Source of the DNA: MWEH01 sp964392385
GTDB taxonomy: Bacteria > Bacillota > Clostridia > Christensenellales > DTU072
Length of the DNA: 11,711 bases
NCBI GenBank assembly: GCA_964392385.1
Contig: CAYMPR010000032.1
Coordinates: forward strand, 1-11,711
Direction of reading: 5' to 3'
The first letter of the stretch is position 1, and each line of letters begins with the position of its first letter. The notes beneath the pieces were generated by a model. The model was not told the origin of the DNA. It did no database searches and saw only the letters and a list, made by a program, of their open reading frames with translations. Positions 1-6,864 of the stretch are shown here, in pieces. The translations under genes were made by a program, and so were the position numbers.

Positions 1-258
1 GGCTTTAAAACCATGCAGATTCAAAAGAGTAGTCAAGAAATTATCGACTTTTTAAGGGGTTTTGCACAAGAATTCGATAAGTTTTTCACTGAAATTACAA
101 AGGCTAAAAATCAAATTACGACTGCTGGAAATTCAATGGGAGTAGTATTTGATAAGAGTGGCAAGATAAAAAACCAACTTGATAGGATGTCAACTATTAG
201 CGGCGAGGAAGATAATACACCCAAAATTAGTTCTTCCGATAGTAGTGAAACGGAATAA
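1..258 (+). CDS. rmuC: C-terminal fragment of an RmuC-like DNA recombination protein
   Basis: The reading frame is open from the first base of the window, so this is the tail of a gene that starts upstream; the Met at base 13 is probably internal. The 85 visible residues begin GFKTMQIQKSSQEI and continue as a helical, charged stretch (FAQEFDKFFTEITKAKNQI) ending in an acidic, Ser/Glu-rich tail. This resembles the C-terminal helices of RmuC, where a segment of the form WRQE..AqeI..lg.elydrl..f.ehl.kvgk.l is followed by a low-complexity tail. RmuC proteins are linked to limiting DNA inversions and are predicted nuclease-fold proteins with a coiled coil. The diagnostic core domain lies outside the window, so the identification rests on a short, weakly conserved segment. 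The gene is convergent with the DUF4349 lipoprotein gene, and a terminator hairpin separates the two. Confidence 0.55.
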   Translation, partial: GFKTMQIQKSSQEIIDFLRGFAQEFDKFFTEITKAKNQITTAGNSMGVVFDKSGKIKNQLDRMSTISGEEDNTPKISSSDSSETE

Positions 259-290
259 AAGTCATATTACTTGTACTAATGCAATTAAAA

Positions 291-324
291 AGGCCCCGAT
301 GGTTACTCGGGGCTTACGTTTTTT
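291..324. terminator. Bidirectional rho-independent terminator
   Basis: A perfect 7-bp stem, GCCCCGA (293-299) with TCGGGGC (307-313), encloses the 7-base loop TGGTTAC. Two more pairs (A291-T315 and G292-T314 wobble) extend it. On the plus strand it is followed by TTACG and six Ts (319-324). On the minus strand the other side also gives a T-run (AAAAA at 287-291 read in reverse). It lies between the convergent ends of the rmuC-like gene and the DUF4349 gene, as expected for a shared terminator. It is the most GC-rich short element in its surroundings. Confidence 0.88.
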
Positions 325-334
325 ATAGAATTGA

Positions 335-1264
335 TTAATCTTTTGCTTCTTCTTTTGGTGGTGCTATTTCAGTTTTTAGGGTAGAAGGAGATTGGGCAGG
401 GCCGCTTGAACCTTTTTTTACTTTACGGGCGATTTTATGGAAGGGTTTAAGTCTCTTTTTAAATCTAATAGCTAGAACCACAATCGCTGATACTGGAACT
501 ATAACGAGTAGCCATGGGAAAATTGCAATAGCTGCAAGACCCAAGGATTGGAAGAACTTTCCAAGTGCTTCCCAAGCAGCAGATAATGTGCCACTTGCTC
601 TTTCCCCATAACCAGGAGGAGTAGTCGGTGCTGCTGTTCTATTGAGTCTAATAGTAACAGTGCTATATTCAATTAGGCTATCGTAGCTACTTAATTCTCC
701 ATTTAATCTTCTTATTTCTGTATTTATCTCCGTAAGGCGCGTAATAGCATAAGCAGCACTAATTGTTTCATCAGTAAGATATTGGTTTAAGAGGGTTTTT
801 TCTTCATTTAAAGATAATATTTGGTCTTCTTTACTTTGATAAGCAAGGGAAATATCCGTGGCATACTTTTGCATACTCATTGCATCTGCTGAGATATCGG
901 CTGTTATTTCATCTAAAAAGGCATCAAGATGATCTGTTTTAACGCGGGCAACAAAATATGCGTAAGTTGAAGAAACAGTTTCGCTATCAAACCACTCGTC
1001 CGCATTCATAGCAGCACGAATCTTAGCTATTTGCGCATCATACTCAACTACATTTAAAGAGACATCAGCTGAGTAAATAATTTTTCTATCTGGCGTTGTT
1101 TCTCCACCGCCACCACCACCATCTTCGGCGTTTTGAGGGGGAGCTCCTTGCTCTAAGTTGGCGGAATCGTTAATTAAATCTTGGTTTGCACTACATGCAT
1201 ACAAAGTACTAACCATTAGCACCAAAATAACAATGGAAATTATTTTAACAAACTTATGTTTCAT
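335..1264 (-). CDS. DUF4349 family membrane-anchored lipoprotein
   Basis: A 309-residue protein of unknown biochemical role, predicted to face the outside of the cell membrane. Residues 1-23 form a signal peptide (KHKFVK, then a hydrophobic stretch) ending in the lipobox LYAC, with lipidated Cys at 24. A low-complexity linker with six glycines (49-54) follows. The DUF4349 domain runs from about 60 (RKIIYSADVSLNV) to 207 (STVTIRLNR) and includes a predicted coiled coil at roughly 144-198. A transmembrane helix lies at about 241-266, followed by a basic Lys/Arg-rich cytoplasmic tail of about 40 residues. This order (lipid anchor, domain, C-terminal helix) is typical of the family. The start is supported by AAGGAG about 6 bases upstream. 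It has its own promoter, so it is probably transcribed separately from the DUF2804 gene 199 bases upstream. Confidence 0.85.
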   Translation of the reverse strand: MKHKFVKIISIVILVLMVSTLYACSANQDLINDSANLEQGAPPQNAEDGGGGGGETTPDRKIIYSADVSLNVVEYDAQIAKIRAAMNADEWFDSETVSSTYAYFVARVKTDHLDAFLDEITADISADAMSMQKYATDISLAYQSKEDQILSLNEEKTLLNQYLTDETISAAYAITRLTEINTEIRRLNGELSSYDSLIEYSTVTIRLNRTAAPTTPPGYGERASGTLSAAWEALGKFFQSLGLAAIAIFPWLLVIVPVSAIVVLAIRFKKRLKPFHKIARKVKKGSSGPAQSPSTLKTEIAPPKEEAKD

Positions 1265-1310
1265 TTGTTTCTCCTTAATAGCAGACCTTATTAGGTAATC
1301 TTATAAATAA

Positions 1311-1339
1311 AGTATAAGCAAGAATAGGTAATAATGCAA
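1311..1339 (-). promoter_or_regulatory. Sigma-A-type promoter of the DUF4349 lipoprotein gene
   Basis: Read on the minus strand: -35 TTGCAT (1339-1334), a 17-base spacer, and -10 TATACT (1316-1311). Each hexamer is close to the consensus TTGACA / TATAAT. Transcription would start near 1304, giving a leader of about 40 bases before the AAGGAG site and the ATG at 1264. Confidence 0.7.
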
Positions 1340-1342
1340 ATA

Positions 1343-1358
1343 TATGAGAAAACTCATA
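1343..1358. repeat. Perfect 6-bp inverted repeat just upstream of a -35 box
   Basis: TATGAG (1343-1348) and CTCATA (1353-1358) are separated by AAAA. The repeat ends 3 bases upstream of the -35 box of the DUF4349 promoter, a usual place for an activator or regulator site. It could also be chance in AT-rich DNA; no regulator is identified. Confidence 0.4.
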
Positions 1359-1463
1359 ACTATAATAAAAAAGTAATAGCTAGAGTTAGTTTAGAGCTAC
1401 ATAGAGAAGGGCTGACAATAAAACTAATAATTATGAATGGTTAGACCTAATACAATCGGGGTT

Positions 1464-2495
1464 TTACCACTTATTATGGACTTTTTCTGCAAAACCTAGA
1501 GTGTCTTTGAGCTCTATTACAGTCCCATCATCTAGAATGGCTTTACCAGTGAATAACCCAAAAACTTGATGAGGAATCATCATCATAAACTTAAGATCAA
1601 CTGGAGCGACCCTATCTATTACAGGAATAAAATCCATCTCCAATCTGCCATCAGACGAGGTGAAAGTCCATTTTGCCATGTAATCGTCATTTCCCTCGGA
1701 GTCTTTTGGAATATTAAAGAAGATATCATCTAATTTGTGGGATTGTCCCTTATAAAAAAGCATATTTTCTGAAGCATTTGAGGTGTCGCCAAATCCATAT
1801 CCGATGTTGAAACCAAAAGTGGAGCCATCTGTAAGGCGCGTTTGTAAGCTTCCCCAATACCATGTGTTGTTATATGTCCATACTCCTCTACCCCAATCAA
1901 GAGTTGCTAAGTCATTTTCGAACTTATATGTTTTTTCGCCAACAGAAAAATTACCATTTGCTCTCATACAATTAATTTTCGCATTATAGTAAAAATACCC
2001 AGGCTTTTCAAAAGGGGTTGCAATAAACATACATTCGTTTGGAAAATCATCCAAGGAGACATCAAAAGATAAAGTCTCTTTATTACTACCAAAATTAGGA
2101 TAGGAGCCGTATAATCTTCTTGTTTTGCCATCATTTTCAAACGTCATTTCAGCTTTTCCAATTGTAACTTTTACATTCCCTGAAACAGTAGATGGTGGCA
2201 TTTTGTATTTACCCATAGGGAAAAGTGATACTGCCGTTTTAGTAATCTGAGAAGGAGCAGTAAAGTCGATTACTGTTGCAGAGAGTGCACCAATATATCC
2301 CATGTCGGAAATTGTTAAACAAAGGGCAAAATCATTGTTGCCAATATAATAATAGTCCCACTCCTTAATGCGCCATTTAGGGGCAATAATATCGCGCCTA
2401 TCGTACTCGAGAACATATTTAGTGGCATAGCCTTTTTGAGCTAAATTGCCATCTTTTCCTATTAACTTCCCGGGTTTAATAATGTGATTTTGCAT
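1464..2495 (-). CDS. DUF2804 family protein
   Basis: A 343-residue protein matching the DUF2804 family, whose biochemical function is not established. It has no signal peptide or membrane helix and is rich in beta-type, aromatic segments. Family-like features are the N-terminal Lys/Gly motif (IIKPGKLIGKDGNLAQKGYA, residues 5-24), the central Phe/Tyr-rich part with FEKPGYFYYNAKINCMRANG (162-181), the block LATLDWGRGVWTYNNTWYWGS (split around 196-216, core DWGRG at 200-204) and a C-terminal HQVFGLFTGKAILDDG segment (309-324). Length is normal for the family. The start is supported by AAGGAG 7 bases upstream. It lies 77 bases downstream of the sugar-type transporter on the same strand and may be co-transcribed with it, which would fit a role linked to the imported compound, but this is inference. 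Confidence 0.8.
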   Translation of the reverse strand: MQNHIIKPGKLIGKDGNLAQKGYATKYVLEYDRRDIIAPKWRIKEWDYYYIGNNDFALCLTISDMGYIGALSATVIDFTAPSQITKTAVSLFPMGKYKMPPSTVSGNVKVTIGKAEMTFENDGKTRRLYGSYPNFGSNKETLSFDVSLDDFPNECMFIATPFEKPGYFYYNAKINCMRANGNFSVGEKTYKFENDLATLDWGRGVWTYNNTWYWGSLQTRLTDGSTFGFNIGYGFGDTSNASENMLFYKGQSHKLDDIFFNIPKDSEGNDDYMAKWTFTSSDGRLEMDFIPVIDRVAPVDLKFMMMIPHQVFGLFTGKAILDDGTVIELKDTLGFAEKVHNKW

Positions 2496-2572
2496 AAAAA
2501 TTCTCCTTGTTGTGTATATATATCCTTGGTATTTTACTCGCTTCTAGTTAATGAAAATATATTAAAATCGGT

Positions 2573-3934
2573 TTACTGTTTGCTATCGTCTGTATTATTC
2601 GTTTCACCATAATTAGAAGAAAAAATATCAGAGGGGGTTATGTTTTTTTCACCTGAATATATATCATCTAGATATGGCGTATTAGCGTCAGATATAGTTA
2701 CTTGTTTTTCGTATAAGGCTATTTTTTCTATCTGTAATTTATCCATTTTGCTCTTATTTAAAGGATACCAAAAGATTAATATTAACCCTGAGGCGATAAA
2801 TAAAAGGGCAGGGATTAATGTGCCCCATAGATAAATTTGATTCTTCGTAGCATCTGTTTGAATTAAATTTAAGGCGTTATATCCAACCCATGCAATTACT
2901 TGAGTTGATAACACGCCTGCTAAGGTTTGGCCTAGTTTTCTAGTAAAGGAAAATATAGCATAGGTATTAGTTTCATCGCGCTTTTTTGTTTTAACCAACT
3001 GAAAATCGATAGAATCGGTGACAAAAGCCCAGACTTCTAAAATAAATAAACTAATTCCGGCACCTGCTAAAAATGCCATTGAAATAAAAACCCAAATATT
3101 TGTAGTTCTAATTATCATTAATATTAAGAAAATAACCCCGGCAAATAGCATTCCAAAGCCACATACTTCTTTTTTGCCGAATCTTCCGACGAGTTTGTTT
3201 GTTATAAACATTACAACAACCATGGGTATATATGTCGATAGTGTGTAAATAATATTCATTTCGGGCTTATTAAAATAATCATCCATGACGTATAACCCTA
3301 AAGTTTGCAAGAATAATTGGCCAGCTATTAAAAACATTGATGCAAAGCAAAGTGCCAAAAAGGGTCTACTCTTTATCAAGCTTTGAAGTGATTTTACNNN
3401 NNNNNNNNNNNNNNNNNNNNNNNNNNNNNNNNNNNNNNNNNNNNNNNNNNNNNNNNNNNNNNNNNNNNNNNNNNNNNNNNNNNNNNNNNNNNNNNNNAGT
3501 GAGCCATAAGGGATGTTAATAGTTGTATAAATCATGCCAAAAAGGATGTAAGTTACATAAGCATAAGCAAGATTTCCGCCCGCTGACATGCCGGGAAATT
3601 TCATGAACATTAGTATTGTAGAAATAGCCATAGGAATAGCCATTCTTAGCATCCAAGGCTTGTATTTACCTGCTTTTGTGGGTTTAGTGATATCAACAAC
3701 CTTCCCCCACATTGGGTCGTTTATAGCGTCCCAAACACGTGCAAGTAAAAATAGTATTGTAATTTGTGTTGCATCAATATATAAAATGTCAGTATAGAAC
3801 TTTTGTAGGAGGGACCCAACAAGACCAAATACTAGTAAGCACCCCATGTCTCCTAAAGCATACCCTAATTTATCGGTAATTTTTATTCCGCTAGTCTTTA
3901 AAGTAATAGGCGTGTCTTTAGCAAGTTCGCTCAT
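2573..3934 (-). CDS. GPH/MelB-type sugar:cation symporter (interrupted by an assembly gap)
   Basis: A major-facilitator membrane transporter of the glycoside-pentoside-hexuronide group, which import sugars or sugar acids with H+ or Na+. N-terminal signatures (residues counted from the ATG at 3934) are KLGYALGDMG (22-31), FYTD (46-49), RVWDAINDPMWGKVVD (66-81, with the Asp-x3-Asp pair D69/D73 that corresponds to the cation-binding region of MelB) and GKYKPWML. The part after the gap carries several hydrophobic helices and a hydrophilic C-terminal tail rich in Asp/Asn/Ser. A 10-residue longer start at 3964 is possible, but GGAGG (3943-3939) lies 4 bases before the ATG at 3934 and no such site precedes 3964. 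The 100-N gap falls after NIPYGS; by comparison with MelB, roughly 100 residues (about three helices) are lost there. The substrate cannot be assigned. Confidence 0.85.
   Translation of the reverse strand: MSELAKDTPITLKTSGIKITDKLGYALGDMGCLLVFGLVGSLLQKFYTDILYIDATQITILFLLARVWDAINDPMWGKVVDITKPTKAGKYKPWMLRMAIPMAISTILMFMKFPGMSAGGNLAYAYVTYILFGMIYTTINIPYGSXXXXXXXXXXXXXXXXXXXXXXXXXXXXXXXXXXVKSLQSLIKSRPFLALCFASMFLIAGQLFLQTLGLYVMDDYFNKPEMNIIYTLSTYIPMVVVMFITNKLVGRFGKKEVCGFGMLFAGVIFLILMIIRTTNIWVFISMAFLAGAGISLFILEVWAFVTDSIDFQLVKTKKRDETNTYAIFSFTRKLGQTLAGVLSTQVIAWVGYNALNLIQTDATKNQIYLWGTLIPALLFIASGLILIFWYPLNKSKMDKLQIEKIALYEKQVTISDANTPYLDDIYSGEKNITPSDIFSSNYGETNNTDDSKQ
3398..3497. other. Assembly gap (100 N) inside the transporter gene
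   Basis: Exactly 100 N, a usual placeholder for unknown length. The flanking protein segments need about 100 residues between them in GPH transporters, so the true gap is probably near 300 bases. Confidence 0.9.
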
Positions 3935-3956
3935 TTTTCCTCCAAAAGATATTTTA

Positions 3957-3970
3957 TAATGCATACATTA
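3957..3970. promoter_or_regulatory. Candidate operator upstream of the transporter gene
   Basis: TAATG (3957-3961) and CATTA (3966-3970) form an inverted repeat around CATA. Read on the minus strand it contains TATGCATTA, the same 9 bases as at 6749-6757 in the divergent control region, and one base different from TATGCATAA at 6541-6549. It lies 23 bases upstream of the transporter start. A role as the binding site of the neighbouring ROK regulator is inferred, not shown. Confidence 0.35.
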
Positions 3971-4045
3971 TTTGGTTAGTTATTATTGCTTTTAGTAATG
4001 AATATAATATGCGTACGATTAATAAGGATGCTCATTAAATGGAAG

Positions 4046-5221
4046 CTACACTTCTTTGCTTATATCTATTTCTGGTTGAGAAGAAGTGGTTGGTGCAGAG
4101 AAACCATCGGTTAGATCGGGCTTAATGAGCCCAAATAAATAGAATTTAAGGGCGACATTTCCACTAGCTAGAAACTTAATTTTGTTAGAATGTTCTGGTC
4201 GTATAATAGGCTTAGTGCAACCAGTACTTCTAAGTGTTGAGGTAAAGTAGTCAAATAAAACTTGATTAGAAAACAAGCCTCCGGAGACAACAATATTTTG
4301 TGGGTCAATGATAAAAGTGGTATTGTAGACTGTCTCTGAAAGTTGCTTTATGCACTCAGATAAAATCGCTTTTGCATTATCGCAAGATGTAAATTTATCA
4401 TATATTTCATTAATTTGAAGGTCAAGGCCAGTTCTCTCTAAATATAATTGTCGTATCCTTTTCTCTGATATATAGTCACCTAAAGTAATGTTTTCTTTTA
4501 TATTTCTAACCTTGGTTCTTCCGATTTCACCTGCATCATTATTGCTTCCTCTAACAATTCTCCCCCCAGCTACAAAAGCTCCTCCAAGACCTGGTCCATG
4601 CTTAACGAAGAAGAAATCGTTAAGAGTTGATGATATGATTGAATATGCTTGAGCCCTTACATTATTAGTAATAACCATGGGGTAAGGATATTGTAAAGAA
4701 AGGATTCTTCTTAAAGGATAATTGGGGGGAAATAGACCACGACTATCAACTAAAGTTCCGCTCTCAGTATCTACTTTTCCTATAACCCCAATTCCCATGC
4801 ACCTTATTTTATATTTCTCGTTAAAGTGAGCACTAAGTAAATCGTCATCGGCTAAGTCCAATGGATTAAAGGATTCGATAATTGAGGAGTCAAAGGTTTT
4901 CTCCATCAAGGTTTCATATCTTGTGCAAATTGAAAAATATATTTTATCACTTTCTATAGTTACATTAGCTACTCTTAATTCATCATAATTGATTTCAAGA
5001 ATAACTTCTTTTCGTCCCGACTTATTTCGTTGAACAGACCCTGTTTCTATAATTAGACCATCTTCTAAAAGTGCCTTTGCAAGTACGCTAATTGCGGCAC
5101 TAGTAAGTCCTGTATATTTTGCTAATTCAAGCCTTGACATTCCTCCGCCCTCGTAGAGAAGACGAAGAATTGCTGATTTATTGCTTTGTTTTAAATTCTT
5201 TAGACAGTTCACTTCGTTCAT
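4046..5221 (-). CDS. ROK-family transcriptional regulator (NagC/XylR type)
   Basis: A 391-residue regulator that probably senses a sugar or related compound and controls the adjacent transporter and dehydrogenase genes. The N-terminal winged helix-turn-helix spans about residues 12-75 (KSAILRLLYEGG, SRLELAKYTGLTSAAISVLAKALLEDGLI split over 29-57, then SGRK in the wing). The ROK/sugar-kinase fold follows: the GPGLGGAFVAGGRIVRG block at 209-225, NDAGEIGR at 228-235, and DPQNIVVSGGLF at 306-317. The catalytic Asp of ROK kinases (usual ND..) is Asn here (TNN, 185-187), the usual His of AGEIGH is Arg235, and no CxCGxxGC zinc cluster is present. All this fits a regulator without kinase activity. 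AAGGA lies about 10 bases before the ATG. It sits between the dehydrogenase (103 bases upstream) and the transporter (111 bases downstream). Confidence 0.88.
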   Translation of the reverse strand: MNEVNCLKNLKQSNKSAILRLLYEGGGMSRLELAKYTGLTSAAISVLAKALLEDGLIIETGSVQRNKSGRKEVILEINYDELRVANVTIESDKIYFSICTRYETLMEKTFDSSIIESFNPLDLADDDLLSAHFNEKYKIRCMGIGVIGKVDTESGTLVDSRGLFPPNYPLRRILSLQYPYPMVITNNVRAQAYSIISSTLNDFFFVKHGPGLGGAFVAGGRIVRGSNNDAGEIGRTKVRNIKENITLGDYISEKRIRQLYLERTGLDLQINEIYDKFTSCDNAKAILSECIKQLSETVYNTTFIIDPQNIVVSGGLFSNQVLFDYFTSTLRSTGCTKPIIRPEHSNKIKFLASGNVALKFYLFGLIKPDLTDGFSAPTTSSQPEIDISKEV

Positions 5222-5324
5222 TTGATTGTAATCCTTTATATAGCTAATATTTTTAAAAATAACAATGGGCTACTACTTCAAACAAGAATAGTTATCGGTA
5301 TAAGCCGCCGTATTTAGGGGTATT

Positions 5325-6440
5325 TCAAGTCCCTAAGGAATTAAATAGAGCTTCCATTTGTTCAATAGAAGGTTGTACAGGGTTTAGACGCATTAACTTA
5401 TGCTCAATACATTGTGTTGCAAGGATTCTAGTATCTGTAATGCCTGCATCTTTTAGGGTGATTTTTAAGCCAGCGAGTCGCTGGAAATACACGATTTTAT
5501 TAGCCATTTCATCCATCGAGGAAAAACCAGTCTCTATAGCTAGAGATTCAAGCCTTAAGTCGCGATTAAGTTTGATAAATCCTGCTAATGTAAATGCGCA
5601 TGCTTCACCGTGAGGAAGATGATAATAGGTGGAAAGAGGATAACTTGAGGCGTGGCATCCTGCAGTTCTAGTTTGTGAAAAAGCAAGACCTGCAAGCAGT
5701 GCAGCATAGCTCATATTCTCTCTTGCAACTAGATTAGAACCATTTAAATAAGCCTCTTCAAGATTATCAAAAATAAGCCTTATTGCTTCTTTTGCGTACA
5801 TATCGGTAATTGGCTGATGATTAATATTCCAAAAACTTTCAAGTGCGTGAGAAAGTGCATCTAGTCCAGTTACCATTGTTACTTTTTTGGGTACGGTTAG
5901 GGTTAGCTCGGGGTCGACGACACAGATATCTGGTAAAAAAGCAGGGGAGCTAAAAGTGTTTTTGATTTCTCCATTACTAATAACTGCAACGGAAGTAACT
6001 TCGGCGCCTGTTCCAGCAGTAGTAGGGACAGCAATTACATTTATTGAAGAAGAAGTACGAAATGGAATTTGTAAATTATAATATTCTAGTATTATGGGTA
6101 GGCTTGAAATGTTTTCACAATATACCGCCTTTGAAAATTTTGCTGTGTCCATTACACTTCCGCCACCAATAGCAACAATGGTATCTGCTTTGTGCTTTTC
6201 AAGCATTAAAAGCAGATTATAAACGCCGATCACTTGAGGATTAGGCTCTATATCACTAAAAACATCTCTAATTACGCTTGATGCATTTTTAATCTTTTCA
6301 GAAAGGCTAAAAAGAAAAGGATCGCATGCAATTATTGCACCCTTAGAACTTAGAGAAGAAAGCAGCTCATCAATTTTTATAATTTCTCCAGCTCCAAAGT
6401 GAATATTGGTATGTTGTTTGAATAAGAAGTTGTAGCTCAT
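5325..6440 (-). CDS. Iron-containing (group III) alcohol dehydrogenase, phosphonoacetaldehyde-reductase-like subgroup
   Basis: A 371-residue NAD(P)-dependent dehydrogenase of the Fe-ADH family, interconverting an aldehyde or ketone and an alcohol in the cytoplasm. The nucleotide-binding domain shows GGGSVMDTAK (92-101) and PTTAGTGAEVTS (139-150). The metal domain shows GLDALSHALESFW (192-204) and GCHASSYPLSTYYHLPHGEA (261-280). The expected metal ligands are all present: Asp194, His198, His263 and His277. Residue 267 is Tyr (SSYPLS), where propanediol oxidoreductase and most relatives have His (MAHPLG). From memory, the SYPL form and an FW.IN..PITD stretch occur in the branch that includes phosphonate-linked dehydrogenases (phosphonoacetaldehyde reductase), but no phosphonate gene is in view, so the substrate stays open. 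The length is normal. AGGAG lies 5 bases before the start. It is first in the minus-strand gene group. Confidence 0.87.
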   Translation of the reverse strand: MSYNFLFKQHTNIHFGAGEIIKIDELLSSLSSKGAIIACDPFLFSLSEKIKNASSVIRDVFSDIEPNPQVIGVYNLLLMLEKHKADTIVAIGGGSVMDTAKFSKAVYCENISSLPIILEYYNLQIPFRTSSSINVIAVPTTAGTGAEVTSVAVISNGEIKNTFSSPAFLPDICVVDPELTLTVPKKVTMVTGLDALSHALESFWNINHQPITDMYAKEAIRLIFDNLEEAYLNGSNLVARENMSYAALLAGLAFSQTRTAGCHASSYPLSTYYHLPHGEACAFTLAGFIKLNRDLRLESLAIETGFSSMDEMANKIVYFQRLAGLKITLKDAGITDTRILATQCIEHKLMRLNPVQPSIEQMEALFNSLGT

Positions 6441-6542
6441 CTTTTCTCCTAATAGACTTATTTTTAATTAAGGCTATTTTATGATATAAATTAATAGATA
6501 TTCGATTAAATTCAAGTGCTAAAAAGCAAGCTTAGGGTGTTA

Positions 6543-6566
6543 TGCATAAAATAGATAAATTATGCA
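6543..6566. repeat. Inverted repeat TGCATAA-N10-TTATGCA
   Basis: TGCATAA (6543-6549) and TTATGCA (6560-6566) are exact reverse complements separated by 10 bases, so their centres are 17 bases apart. The repeat ends about 100 bases upstream of the dehydrogenase start and about 300 bases from argG, so it more likely serves the minus-strand genes. The AT-rich two-arm form is compatible with ROK-regulator operators in general, but the actual binder is unknown. Confidence 0.45.
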
Positions 6567-6805
6567 AAATATTTAATTGGTAATTTACTTTAATAACTTG
6601 ATTTAAAGTATCTATTAGTATAAGTTAATAAGGTAATCATTTGTACTCTAATATTAATTAGGATTATTAATTAATTAAATATTAACACAGGGTAGTTGCT
6701 TTGTAAATAATGTTCATGGCTTGTCTCGATAGCATTAAATAATTCATTTATGCATTAAAATAGAATAAAATATATAAAATATGCAATAATATAGTATAAA
6801 ATGGG

Positions 6806-6834
6806 TTGTTTTATGCAAACAATCTATGTATAAT
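6806..6834 (+). promoter_or_regulatory. Sigma-A-type promoter of argG with a TATGCA element in the spacer
   Basis: -35 TTGTTT (6806-6811), a 17-base spacer and a perfect -10 TATAAT (6829-6834). The expected start of transcription is near 6841, only about 24 bases before the argG ATG, leaving no room for a T-box, riboswitch or attenuator. TATGCA (6812-6817) lies directly after the -35 box, where a bound repressor would block polymerase. Confidence 0.72.
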
Positions 6835-6864
6835 AAAACAATAACTTTTAATCGGAGGTAATAA

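Larger units (their letters stand above)
6441..6864. promoter_or_regulatory. Divergent control region between the dehydrogenase and argG
   Basis: This 424-base stretch contains no convincing gene; a 66-codon minus-strand frame over its right part has no ribosome site and runs into argG. It is very AT-rich, with runs such as TTAATTAATTAAA near 6668. It holds the argG promoter at its right end, five copies of TATGCA (starting at 6541, 6561, 6749, 6780 and 6812) and an inverted repeat at 6543-6566. The dehydrogenase promoter should lie here on the minus strand, but I see no hexamer pair good enough to name. Confidence 0.7.

Noticed and set aside
3935..3964. Longer N-terminus for the transporter (start at 3964)
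   Set aside because: No ribosome site precedes 3964, while GGAGG lies just before the ATG at 3934; the candidate operator would also fall over the longer start.
6655..6685. TTAATTAA-rich segment as a possible origin or attachment site
   Set aside because: It is simple AT-rich sequence without DnaA boxes, direct repeats or a nearby integrase or replication gene.
6441..6864. T-box, riboswitch or arginine attenuator upstream of argG
   Set aside because: The well-formed promoter leaves a leader of only about 24 bases, and no T-box motif or terminator hairpin is seen.
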